Below are positions 1 through 8,247 of a stretch of 10,844 bases of DNA, in pieces (positions within the stretch are counted from its first letter, which is position 1; every line of letters starts with the position of its first letter). Position numbers and translations under genes: made by a program. This stretch comes from Pleurotus djamor (Eukaryota > Basidiomycota > Agaricomycetes > Agaricales > Pleurotaceae), in the NCBI GenBank assembly GCA_029747585.1, contig JAPEVF010001341.1, positions 1-10,844 of the forward strand. Reading direction: 5' to 3'. Below the pieces are notes generated by a model. The model saw only the letters and a program-made list of their open reading frames with translations, ran no database searches and was not told where the DNA came from.

Positions 1-683
1 TCCACACGAAAGGGAGTCTTGACACCGCCATCGCACACGAGCGACCTGGACGAGGTGTAAGCACACGCAAAAGCGACAGGTCTTGGTGCAGCTACTAGCT
101 AGACTCACCATATGGAGCGTGCTTGCGACATCGTTTGTGAGGAGTGAGGAGAGTAGGATGGAAAGAGGGGAGCACGAACATCTGGGGGGATTTGCTTTTA
201 GAAACGTGGTGGTGGCACTGGTGAAGCACAAAGGATACAAAGCTGAGTTGGATATCGCACTGGCACATAACTCGATCAGGAGCGGCACATACCGTTGAGC
301 GCTAAATGATCGCCCAATTTGGGAATGCGCCATCCATGCCCGCCTTTGCAGCAACGACGAAGACTCCATGTGCTATCCCGGGCTTTTAGCATTTTATTCG
401 AGGGTACTTTCGAAGCAACAGTACGTCGCGCCGTCCTAAGGATCACGCGATTTGATTGCCTAAGGAATACAAAAAGCTAAGAATGCTGCTGGGGTAAAGA
501 CAATGAGAACCTTGTTCTTAAGCAAGAAGGGCTACTAGCTATGCGGCAATGTTCTGGGCAATGTTGCCATTATGTATAGATACACTACTATTTGCAAAGG
601 ATGAGCACGGATACAATGTTATGAGAGCGATCGATTCTAACGTATGGCGAAAGCAAAATGAGGGAAAGCAGGATGCGTGCAAA
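1..683. other. Stretch with no supportable gene
   Basis: No gene is supported here. A plus-strand frame is open from 23 to 298 but has no early ATG; its first ATG is at 158, giving a short peptide of no recognised family. The opposite strand has a good-looking intron signature at 108 to 46 (GTGAGT donor, CTTAC branch, CAG acceptor), and the flanking frame is open for about 60 codons, so a minus-strand gene running off the left edge cannot be excluded. The part from 299 to 683 holds no convincing frame and probably includes the 3' flank of the minus-strand gene that ends at 684. Confidence 0.4.
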
Positions 684-2910
684 TCAGTGACGATGAGACT
701 TCTGGCTTTTAGCGGGAGGGGGTGCATTCTCATCATGACTTCTGCGATGATGACTGCGTAATACCCGACGAGTCTCCTTGCCATCGTGCACCTTGGCAAG
801 GCGAGAAGGCGCCCAAGGTCCGTTGGCCCTTCGGTGAGACTCACGGCGAGAGCCAAAGGTGCTGCGAGGTGACCGAGAAGGAGAGGGATTCGTCCCGTCG
901 TCTGACCCAATACTGCGTCCCAATCGTTGGTGGCGAGAGCTGGAGGATGTGCGATGCGATCGAGGAGGAGAAGCAGGCATCTCGCCATCGTCTGATTCAA
1001 CACTTTGCCCCGATTGTTGACGGCGAGAGCTGGAGGATGCGCCATGCGATCGAAGAGGAGGAGCACGCCCTTCGTCTTCGTCCGACTCAACAGTGGGTCT
1101 CCGTCGTCGACGGCGAGACCCGGAGGTTCTGCGATGCGACCGAGATGTGGCAGCATCGACTGAGGCATCTTCTGTCTCAGAGCCGTCTCCCTCCTCCTCG
1201 CTTTCCTTTCCCTCCTCCTCGTCACTCTCGACGCCGTCGTTTGCAGCGCGCCGAAGCAACGCATCGATCTTTGGAGGGCGGCTCATTGAATGAGATACGC
1301 CTCGTAAACCTTCACGTTCGGATGACAAAAGCGTATCGATCGTCACATCTGTTCGAGAAGGAGCCATATAATCGCCATAGAGATGTTGGGCTACAGACTC
1401 CTTAGCTGGACCATTGCGATCTTGCCACATTCGCTGCCCTGAAATGTAAAGTTGCCGAGCACGCGTATGAGGCGAGGATGGATGGGGTGATGCGGAAATG
1501 AGGACGGGTATCTGGCCTGTTTTCAGAACTGATGTTGGTAGTAAATTAGCTCAAATTTGACCATATAAATAAGCAGCACGTACGATGAAGATCCGCAGGT
1601 TGAACTTTGCGAAATATCACTCCGAGGGAGACATCATTGGGAAGAACGCGGACCCATGGGGTGCATAATGCATATGTGAAGCCAGAAATGCCTCGGCAAG
1701 AAGATTGCGAGGATTCAAAACCGGGGAAGGGAACTTCGTCAGGAATGTTAAGCATCTGATAGCCATTATGGTAGAGCGAAAAGGGGAGACCGCGCCAGGG
1801 GAGCACGTTATTGGGGAAAAAGAGATCAGCATGTTTAATGCGAAGCAGGAGGCGTTTTTTGATATCGCTGCGTTTCAAGATAACCGAAGCCTTGACATGG
1901 CAGGCGAGTTCATTTTCGTCAGGCCACCACAAAACCATAGACGCTGGCTGCCGAGAAACGACCTGGGGGTCCTGAGTCGTCTGATCCACTTGGGTGGACG
2001 CTACGACCGAGGAAGGGCCTATCAAGGCCACAGACGACTGCTCCTGAGCGGCGAGCTGGGGCGCGGGAGTTGTCTGGCCTAACTGGTTGGACGCTGCGGC
2101 CGATGGGGAGGTTGTGGAGTTTGGAAATAGCGAGTTCAAGTCGACGTTGTTCAGATCCACGGTGTTCAAGTCGACGTTGTTGGATCTAAGGCAGGCAAGA
2201 AAAACACCGAACGCTCGCCCTAAGTGTTGCGTTCCAGGGCAAGGCCCCTCGGTGTTGGTGGGGTCATCTAGCGGCCTAACTGCCTTTCCGCTGCCTGGCT
2301 CATTATCGATGAAAGTGATCTGCGATTCTACGGTGACGTGAGTTGGATAAAATCATTAGTTCAACGCTGTCAAACTTACTCTCTGCTTGGGACGGTCCTG
2401 AGAGAGCTGCCTCAGCCATATCCAGTTGGACAAGGGTCTCTCTGAGAGCCTCGCCACCGATGTGAGCAATATCATATTGGAGAGAGGGAGATGGAGATGG
2501 AGAGAGGGCTACGCGAAGTGGATCAGACGGCAATATAAGGGGTCGTTCAATGAGAGCGTACGGATGATTCCAGATTGTTCTTTCTCCTCTCGAAGATTCT
2601 TTATTGCTACCTCAGCTTTCCCCGATGGCCCCGCTCGCTTTGATTTGTCTTCAGATATAAGTCGGCGCCCCTTGAGCTTTGAGGCGAGTCTGCGGTTGGC
2701 AGGTTTGGGAAGAGATCTTCGTGGAGATGGCTTAGCAGATCGTTGCAGCTTAAGTCGTTGCCGTTTCCTGGCTGGTGGGATGGATGATTCCTGCACATCG
2801 CTTTCTAGTTCGTCAATTTCAACGGTCGAAGAAGACCTGGCAGACGAGGCAGGATTGCTAAGGGTTGTTATTGCAACGGCAGAAGCGGATGAGGATGAGG
2901 AATGGGACAT
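684..2910 (-). CDS. Uncharacterised nuclear-type protein, 684 aa, four exons
   Basis: Function unknown. Predicted exons are 2910-2562, 2508-2380, 2327-1584 and 1516-684. The three introns (53, 52 and 67 nt) have GTACGC, GTAAGT and GTACGT donors and TAG, TAG and CAG acceptors; each is phase 1, every join stays open, and the sum is exactly 685 codons. The ATG at 2910 is the first in frame after a pyrimidine-rich CCACAG that could end a 5'UTR intron. Residues 1-30 are Ser/Ala-rich. Residues 47-82 are strongly basic with an NLS-like PPARKRQRLK. Residues 209-224 repeat NNVDL-like pentads. Residues 290-470 look globular, with motifs LPWRGLPFSLYHNGY and NIPDEVPFPGF. Residues 504-527 are acidic. The tail is Arg/Ser-rich with three 30-residue repeats (533-622). 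A DNA- or chromatin-associated role is inference from composition only. Exon structure is well supported; a further small exon at either end is possible. Confidence 0.75.
873..1142 (-). repeat. 90-bp coding tandem repeat, three units
   Basis: Three consecutive 90-bp units (1142-1053, 1052-963, 962-873) encode 30-residue repeats. Each starts with RSH and Ser/Arg residues and carries a VESDxxE or IGSDDG acidic step near residue 20; a degenerate partial fourth copy follows to about 820. On the plus strand the phrase GGCGAGAGCTGGAGGATG recurs at a spacing of 90. The repeats stay in frame, so copy number can change without breaking the protein. Confidence 0.85.
2150..2184. repeat. Short coding repeat (AACGTCGACTTGAAC-like)
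   Basis: Two exact copies of GTTCAAGTCGACGTTGTT (plus-strand view) plus a related GTTCAGATCCACGGT copy encode the NNVDL / NTVDL pentads of the third exon of the 684-residue protein. The repeat appears to start slightly below this span. It is a small internal expansion of about 15 bp per step. Confidence 0.6.
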
Positions 2911-3297
2911 TGGGATGGTAGATATTTGGCGTATCTGTGGAGAGTAGAAGAAGTGCTGATGAGTCAAGACGAAGGGAGTGAACTTCAAAGTTCGGTCGGA
3001 GATAGATCTTGGTCTGTGCGCAGGTCCCGTGATCGCGTGGTCAGGGGCTCCCCTAGTAACAATACGAAGTTGCGAGTACTTATGACCAACGTCTGCATCA
3101 AGTCTGCATTTACTGATCCCTCTCAGGATACGAGATTCCCGTAATTGCTATGTGTAAGTGTCAAATTACCACGACATATATATATATGGCTCTCTCCGAT
3201 GTCTATAGATATCCAAGTGCGACTCAAACATACTGTACGTCTACTCGAGCGATAAGTGGGTGTCCACGATAACTTCGACAATGAAAATGGCATGGAG
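2911..3297. other. Intergenic region upstream of the 684-aa gene
   Basis: This spacer lies between the start of the 684-residue gene and the end of the small FKBP-like gene, both on the minus strand, so it should hold the promoter of the former. An alternating AT run at 3176-3187 reads ATATATATATAT on either strand and is about 265 bp upstream of the ATG. It could be a TATA-like element or simply a microsatellite. A CTTCTACTCTCCACAG just above the ATG looks like an intron acceptor in the 5'UTR. No coding frame is supported. Confidence 0.4.
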
Positions 3298-3812
3298 CTA
3301 CGCGCTTCCCTCAGTATTCGCTCTCAATCGTCTGACTTTGACCTCTGAGACGAATGGGTTAGTATTTGGCTTCCTATAATACTCCGAAAGTCGACCCACT
3401 CAAGCGTATTGTCTTCCTCGGAAGTGCAGTGAACTCGGGGACAAGCCTGGCTGGGATGGTGATGACCCGTCTGCAATGAGGCGTCATGCCTATCAGGCAT
3501 TCGGTCAAACCTAGACCCGACCGCATTAGTTCAAGATCTCTTCGTCACATGGCACGTCGCATACCGAAGAGTGCGTTCGGATCACCGACTGTGATCTCCA
3601 GCTTGAATGACAAGAAAGAAGTCAGGGCGCGTAAATGACGATAATGTGCGGGAGCGGCTCACAGGCTCATTTGGCCAATTGTGACTTGAGTGCAACACAA
3701 AGCCACGGCGCTCCATGGTCCTGAGGGTGTAGAACAAGTGAACCCGAGTGCCCACAGTGATAGGCCGGCCAGGGTTCATTGAAAGGGAGTCACGAATTTC
3801 AATTCCTTCCAT
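3298..3812 (-). CDS. Small single-domain FKBP-like protein, 114 aa, four exons
   Basis: Predicted FKBP-type peptidyl-prolyl isomerase fold. Exons are 3812-3663, 3601-3565, 3510-3400 and 3344-3298; introns are 61, 54 and 55 nt with donors GTGAGC, GTATGC and GTGGGT, branch-like CTGAC, CTAAT and ACTAAC, and AG acceptors. Phases are 0, 1, 1 and the total is exactly 115 codons. Alignment to the FKBP pattern is visible: MEGIEIRDS at the start, GTRVHLFYTL for the first long strand, LEITVGDPNALFGL for the F.F.LG..VI.GW segment, then LIGMTPHCRRVITIPARL for the G..M..G..R.. IP segment, ending in a basic TIRLKVKVRRL strand. The usual FD pair, the VI.GW tryptophan and the YAYG loop are not conserved, so catalysis and FK506 binding are doubtful. 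An in-frame upstream ATG at 3932 would add 40 residues. Length fits FKBP12 (about 107). Family call is by eye; the last intron is the least certain. Confidence 0.6.
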
Positions 3813-4057
3813 CGTGAGCGATATAGGCAAGTAGAAGGAGGAGCTGATACAATAGTTTGGGAGGGGGTCATGCCTAGAGAGGCGTCCTATACTTATGAGG
3901 ATAGGTGAACAAAGGGGAGTGGCGTGTAACATTACGCCTCATGGTCAAGCTTCAAGCTTCAAGGCTCAAGCTATTCACTACTAAGGCCCAAGGGCTGGTA
4001 TCGAAACATTGGTGCCTTATCGACCATTGAACAGACGACTACATACAATTCCACTGA
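3813..4057. other. Spacer between transposase stop and FKBP-like gene
   Basis: This 245-bp spacer separates two minus-strand genes and should contain one end of the transposon. It holds a short direct repeat, TCAAGCTTCAAGCTTCAAGGC, starting at 3945, and a CACTA pentamer at 3976-3980. Neither could be matched to a convincing partner on the far side of the transposase gene, so the element boundary is not assigned. Confidence 0.4.
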
Positions 4058-7000
4058 CTATCGGACTAAAGGTAATACATGTACATAGCGAGCTTCTCCC
4101 GTAACCTCGAGATCTGTGACGGCCGCGTGCCAAGCGATGTCTCGAGAATGAATGATGATATCAGGTGAAAAGTGGCGGTGGAACAAGATCCCAGCAGCTG
4201 GAAAGCGTCGGAACACGTCCACGGAGATATCCTCGGCTTTCTCTAAGGGAGAAAATGGCGCGACGAGAAGGAAGGTATCGCAAACAGATGTTCCATCGTT
4301 CCGGACACGATGATGAAAAAAGATGTTTCGGATTTGGCCAGCCTGCCGCGTTGTGCCAGCATCAAAGATAATATAGCTGTCCCGTTCGGAAACATATAGC
4401 GGTTTGAACACCTCGTCACGTCGTTGGATTCTCCGCACCAGTTTAACATCCCAGGGGATGACACCATTGCCCATGTCACAGTCATAACGGAGAATGAGCA
4501 ACTTCAGAGCGTCGTACAATGGTGAAGGAAGACGAACAGGCTTATTAGACCTGATGGTCGGACGCGCAGTGGAGTTGTCAAATCCAGCCATATCCTCCAT
4601 GAATGTTGTGCGGATGTCTGCATCGTGCTGAACGACGAGCTTCTTGAGAAGATTTCCGATGATGGGATCAGGTGAAAGACTTTTGAAAAGCGCTCTTAAT
4701 CGTTGACCTTGCGTGAAGTGTCGGAATAGGGTTCCTTCGAGTTCACCTGCGAAGTGGTAAGTACGGTCAACAAACTGAGAGCCCGGCGAGCTGCAAGCGA
4801 GACGTACCAAACTTGGAGTTGGTCGTGATATGTTGGAGCATTCCGTTGAATCGCTCGAAAGCAAAGCAACGCCATGAATGGACGGGGCCCCACCTTGAAA
4901 GATGGTCGCCCAAGTGTAACGCCATATGTTGATTAGGCACAATTCTTGTTCCAGGGTAGAGAAGGATGAGCGTCGTCAGATAGGTGTACATGTGATACCG
5001 ATAAGCTTGGACATCAGAGATCGAAATTTCTCTGAATGAGGCGATCCTGACTGCTTGGACTAGGTGGAGGAAATTCTTTAGCATCTTCTGCTCCCGTTCC
5101 GTAGCATGAGGGGCGGTCCACAGACGAGTGAGGGTGATAGGAAGGTTGATGGTACAGAAAGTGCGCCACTCGTCAGCTTTGAGGCTACCCCCTTTCTTCT
5201 CACCTGGTTGACGGGGTCCCGTCCCAACGCACGATGGCAGCAGAAGGAACGACATATCTCGTCGGATCTCAGCCAAAGTTTGTTTTCCCAGGACAGATGT
5301 CTTTCGTCCTTTGAGTGCCTCGTCGCGAGGGTCATCTTCCTTCAAGTCCTCTTTGGCATCAATAATTCCATTGATTTGTCGCTGGGTGGAGATGAGTGAC
5401 TCAGATATGATGGCCAACGAGACTGCTCACTTGGAGTTGAATGAAACCAACGATCTCCGGCTTGGTCATTTTGGCATACCTTTCGCTTGGAAGCTTGAGG
5501 ATGTCCCGACATATTTCTCGGGCTACATTGAGCTTCATATGCTGACGGATGACTTCTTTCGAGCCCTCGTAGTACATTTCCTGGGCAAGCTCTTGAGGGG
5601 AGATGAGGCATTGACCGTCATCATCAAACCATCCTTGCGAAATACGCTGAATAAATACATTAGGAAGGAAAACTGCACCGGTGATAAGGGCACTCACAAA
5701 TTCAAGCAGGGAATTGCTCAGATAAGCAACAGTGAGAAGAGGGTTGTATCGCAACCCAACTTCTCGGCATAACTGACTCAGAGCATTGAGGCCACACTTC
5801 TCCAACGCGGTTCGCGATCCAGCACGTAACAAATAACGGGCGAGGGACATTTTTTCTCGGGTTGGCGGTTTGGAAAGAGGATCGAATGTGATTCCATCCC
5901 CGTCACAAAGGCTATCGTCCATTCCCCAAACTTTTCGACAGTGATTCTGGAACAATCCAAGATATAGGCAGTGCATAGAATCGACGACGACATGTTGACA
6001 AGGATCCCAGTAAGGTAATCTGAAAAGTTCTGACCACCGGCGATGATGTTCGGCAAAGTGAGAGTCTTGGGCAGTCTGAGTTGCAGCATCTTTCCATTGA
6101 CGACCCAACTCTTTGACACGAGAACCGTCATGTACGTCCCAGGCCCAGAAGTCAAAATCTTCGAGCCCACGTTGCTTGATTTTGCATTCGATGCAAGGAT
6201 CGCTGCTGTTGTGAGAAGGAGCTCCACATATTTGATGAGCCGCAGGCAAGTCACAGACAACGGGGACAAGAGCGCAGCGAACGAGTAGACCGTGGGGGTG
6301 AAGAGGCGTCTTAGTCAGGAAAAGGCCGTCGTCCCATAAATCGAGAAGAGTGTCTACGAGCGGGGAGAGGAGGTGGTTGATTTGACTGGTTGAAGGAGAC
6401 TCCGGACCGGGTACCACACCAGCAAAAAAAACATTCTCGACGTGAAATCGGATGGAGCGAGGGAGGTTCAAGCAAGCCATGTATAGCCCACCGACCTTGG
6501 CCACTCGCCCAGCAGGCCGTGTGCCATTAGGGTTCAACGAGTCAAAGTTCAAGCTGAAGATTAAGCGTCGTTCGTTGGGAAGTTTGACCATAAATCGGCC
6601 TTCTCCCAGCTGAGGAGGTCCTTGGAACTCACGAAGAATAGAGCCGTCCCAGATATCCTCCATAGGAGAGTCGGCATGAAGGGCGTCATCAGTAAGAGGA
6701 AACTTGTCAAGAGCCGAGGCGATATCAGGTCGACAAAACATCCACGCTATCCAGTGTTTGAGATCTTGGTAGAGGAATGTACTTCGTGGATTATAAGACT
6801 GAGTATCGCGTTTCCGCAGAGGCTGACCACATTCTCCAGCATCGCGTGAAGCCCTATGGGTGCAGTTGGTGGGGATTCTGACTTGAGTCTTTGCGTCATA
6901 AGGATATATACTGTAGCAATCGGTGCAGCATGCATAGGAATGGTGCGGGGGCGAGAGACAAGGCATCCACTTCAAAATAGTCCGAGGGTCTTGAGGTAGT

Positions 7001-7931
7001 TTGGACGCCAGGTATTTGAGTTCAAAGCTATGCGGTCCAGCAGTAGCACATTGAAGGATAGCACCCACCCCTTTTAGTATATCCCCAACGTTGGAGAGGG
7101 AAAAATTTCCCAGAAGACGCATCGCAGCCACAAGGAGAAAAGTAACCATGAGGATTGGTGAAAAAGGTGGAGCAGACTGCACTTTATCTATAGCGGAAAT
7201 GATGAGACGATGTGACAATTAGAAGAGTGATAATTGAGCTGCGTACCAGTATGAAGGATGTGAGGTGTGTCAGGTTGGTGAACTTGCGGTATCTCATGCT
7301 GCCTGCTCCATTGGAGACACTTCCAGGCTTCAATTTCTTTTTGTACGCGGTCAGTGGTGCGGAGCAGTACGATAGACAGAGCATTGACATGGTGGCTTTG
7401 TTGACGAAGGGGATACTGTTCGAGGAACGGACGGAGACCAGCGATCCAGCTCTCGTGCGCAATAATCGATTGGTTCTGGGATACCAGCGGGTCAAGTTCA
7501 AAACGCTCAGGTTTGGGCGGACCAGTCTGCTTGAAGATCACGTCCACAGGAAATTCCGCAACCAAGATCGATCCCAGTCGCCTTTGGAAATTACGAAGTT
7601 GTTGGAGATACTCATCGATATTTTTATCGTCCCGGCGTCGCTTATGTCGAGGTCTTTCGTATTCCAGATAGGTAGGCTCAGGAGTGGGGGCAACAGAAAC
7701 GCCTTCAGAACCCGCGTCGTCGTCGTCCTGTGCGATGCCCGATTGCAAGACGGATTGTTGGTGTCTAAGGTATTGCGAATAGGGGAGATAACGGCCTTTG
7801 ACCATCATTACGACAGACCCAGGGGCAACAGTAAAATGATATTTGCATTCCCAGCAGCGACACAGATATACAGATGAGCCTTGGGGGCCAAGGGACTCGC
7901 CGGCCAGGGAATGGCTTCGAAGAGGAGGCAT
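4058..7931 (-). mobile_element. CACTA/EnSpm-type DNA transposon core (termini not resolved)
   Basis: The span is set by the transposase gene; the real element must be larger and ends somewhere in 3813-4057 and 7932-8247 or beyond. CACTA elements are cut-and-paste DNA transposons that normally carry short terminal inverted repeats beginning CACTA or CACTG and make 3-bp target duplications. No such pair was found by eye. The transposase frame has no stop or frameshift, which suggests a recent or still selected copy. Confidence 0.6.
4058..7931 (-). CDS. Tnp2-family CACTA transposase, 1217 aa, five exons
   Basis: DDE-type transposase of the Tnp2 family (CACTA/EnSpm superfamily). Exons are 7931-7247, 7187-5698, 5646-5431, 5381-4808 and 4746-4058; introns are 59, 51, 49 and 61 nt (GTACGC, GTGAGT, GTGAGC, GTACGT donors; TAG, CAG, CAG, CAG acceptors), all phase-compatible, total exactly 1218 codons. 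N terminus has a Cys/His cluster (C24, C26, C29, H32) and a basic RHKRRR at 95-100. A second Cys cluster is at 315-319. The Tnp2 core follows: FSLNFDSLNP (D444), CDLPAAHQICG (D541) with PCIEC at 559-563, then DPCQHVVVDSMHCLYLGL around D631, the hallmark D-x-MH-x3-LG motif. The C-terminal region (946-978) has HLGDHLSRWGPVHSW and FERFNG, typical of the DUF4218-like part. The ATG at 7931 is the first in frame. The frame is intact. Catalytic assignment of the aspartates is inference from motif position. Confidence 0.88.
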
Positions 7932-8247
7932 GGTAGACCGAGAGGGAGGCAAAAGTCGTCCTACCACTCATCGTATATATGCTCTGTTCTTTGACCACTG
8001 GTAGCCTTTCTGTCATAGGCGGGACCATGGGTCCATGACGCGAACACCGAAGCATGGTGGCATCCATAAAAGGCATTGTGCCCATGTCGTCATGTATATG
8101 TCCCGAGGCTTGAGCGCTTCGATCTTCCTTTCTTTGACCCTATCCAATGCACCTCAAAAGCTGAGGCCTTGAGGCCACAAAGGCCTTTCTCTTGTTTCTA
8201 ACGCCTCTTGTTTCTAACGCCTCTCGTTTCTTGCCACGTCCGACAGA
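7932..8247. promoter_or_regulatory. Divergent intergenic region between transposase and NPL-FKBP gene
   Basis: This 316-bp spacer separates divergently transcribed genes, so it should contain promoters for both, and probably one transposon end. It includes GC-rich inverted motifs around 8163-8188 (GAGGCCTTGAGGCC and AAAGGCCTTT) and a 16-bp tandem repeat just before the plus-strand start codon. No clear TATA box was seen. An 8-bp inverted match, GCTCAAGC, exists between this region (near 8108-8117) and the spacer on the other side of the transposase (about 3964-3971), too short to call a terminal repeat. Confidence 0.4.
8190..8235 (+). repeat. 16-bp tandem repeat in the 5' leader
   Basis: TCTTGTTTCTAACGCC occurs twice exactly (8190-8205, 8206-8221), followed by a degenerate third copy, TCTCGTTTCTTGCC (8222-8235). 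It ends 12 bp before the ATG of the NPL-FKBP gene, so it is probably in the 5' untranslated leader. It could be regulatory or simply a pyrimidine-rich expansion. Confidence 0.8.

Noticed and set aside
46..108. Minus-strand intron and gene fragment at the left edge
   Set aside because: The splice signals look good and the flanking frame is open, but the peptide has no recognisable features and the opposite strand is also open. Too little sequence to call a gene.
722..1405. Long plus-strand open frame opposite the SR-rich exon
   Set aside because: It is the antisense shadow of a repeat-rich exon that joins upstream exons through three phase-compatible introns. The plus-strand protein has no supporting splice or family features.
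1705..2082. Plus-strand open frame opposite the third exon of the 684-residue gene
   Set aside because: The minus strand reads continuously with well-formed introns on both sides. The plus frame is antisense and matches nothing.
3324..3425. A one-base frameshift in the small FKBP-like gene, giving PEEDNTLEWVDF at the end
   Set aside because: It seemed attractive because this resembles an FKBP final strand. A 55-nt intron (GTGGGT donor, ATACTAAC branch, CTCAG acceptor) gives an intact reading ending in TIRLKVKVRRL without invoking a mutation. The frameshift version is not excluded.
3976..3980. CACTA pentamer as the definite transposon end
   Set aside because: A pentamer occurs by chance often, and no inverted partner with similar following bases or a matching 3-bp duplication was found downstream of the element.
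7212..7877. 221-codon plus-strand frame opposite the first transposase exon
   Set aside because: The minus strand encodes the Cys/His cluster and joins in phase to the Tnp2 core, so the plus frame is a shadow.
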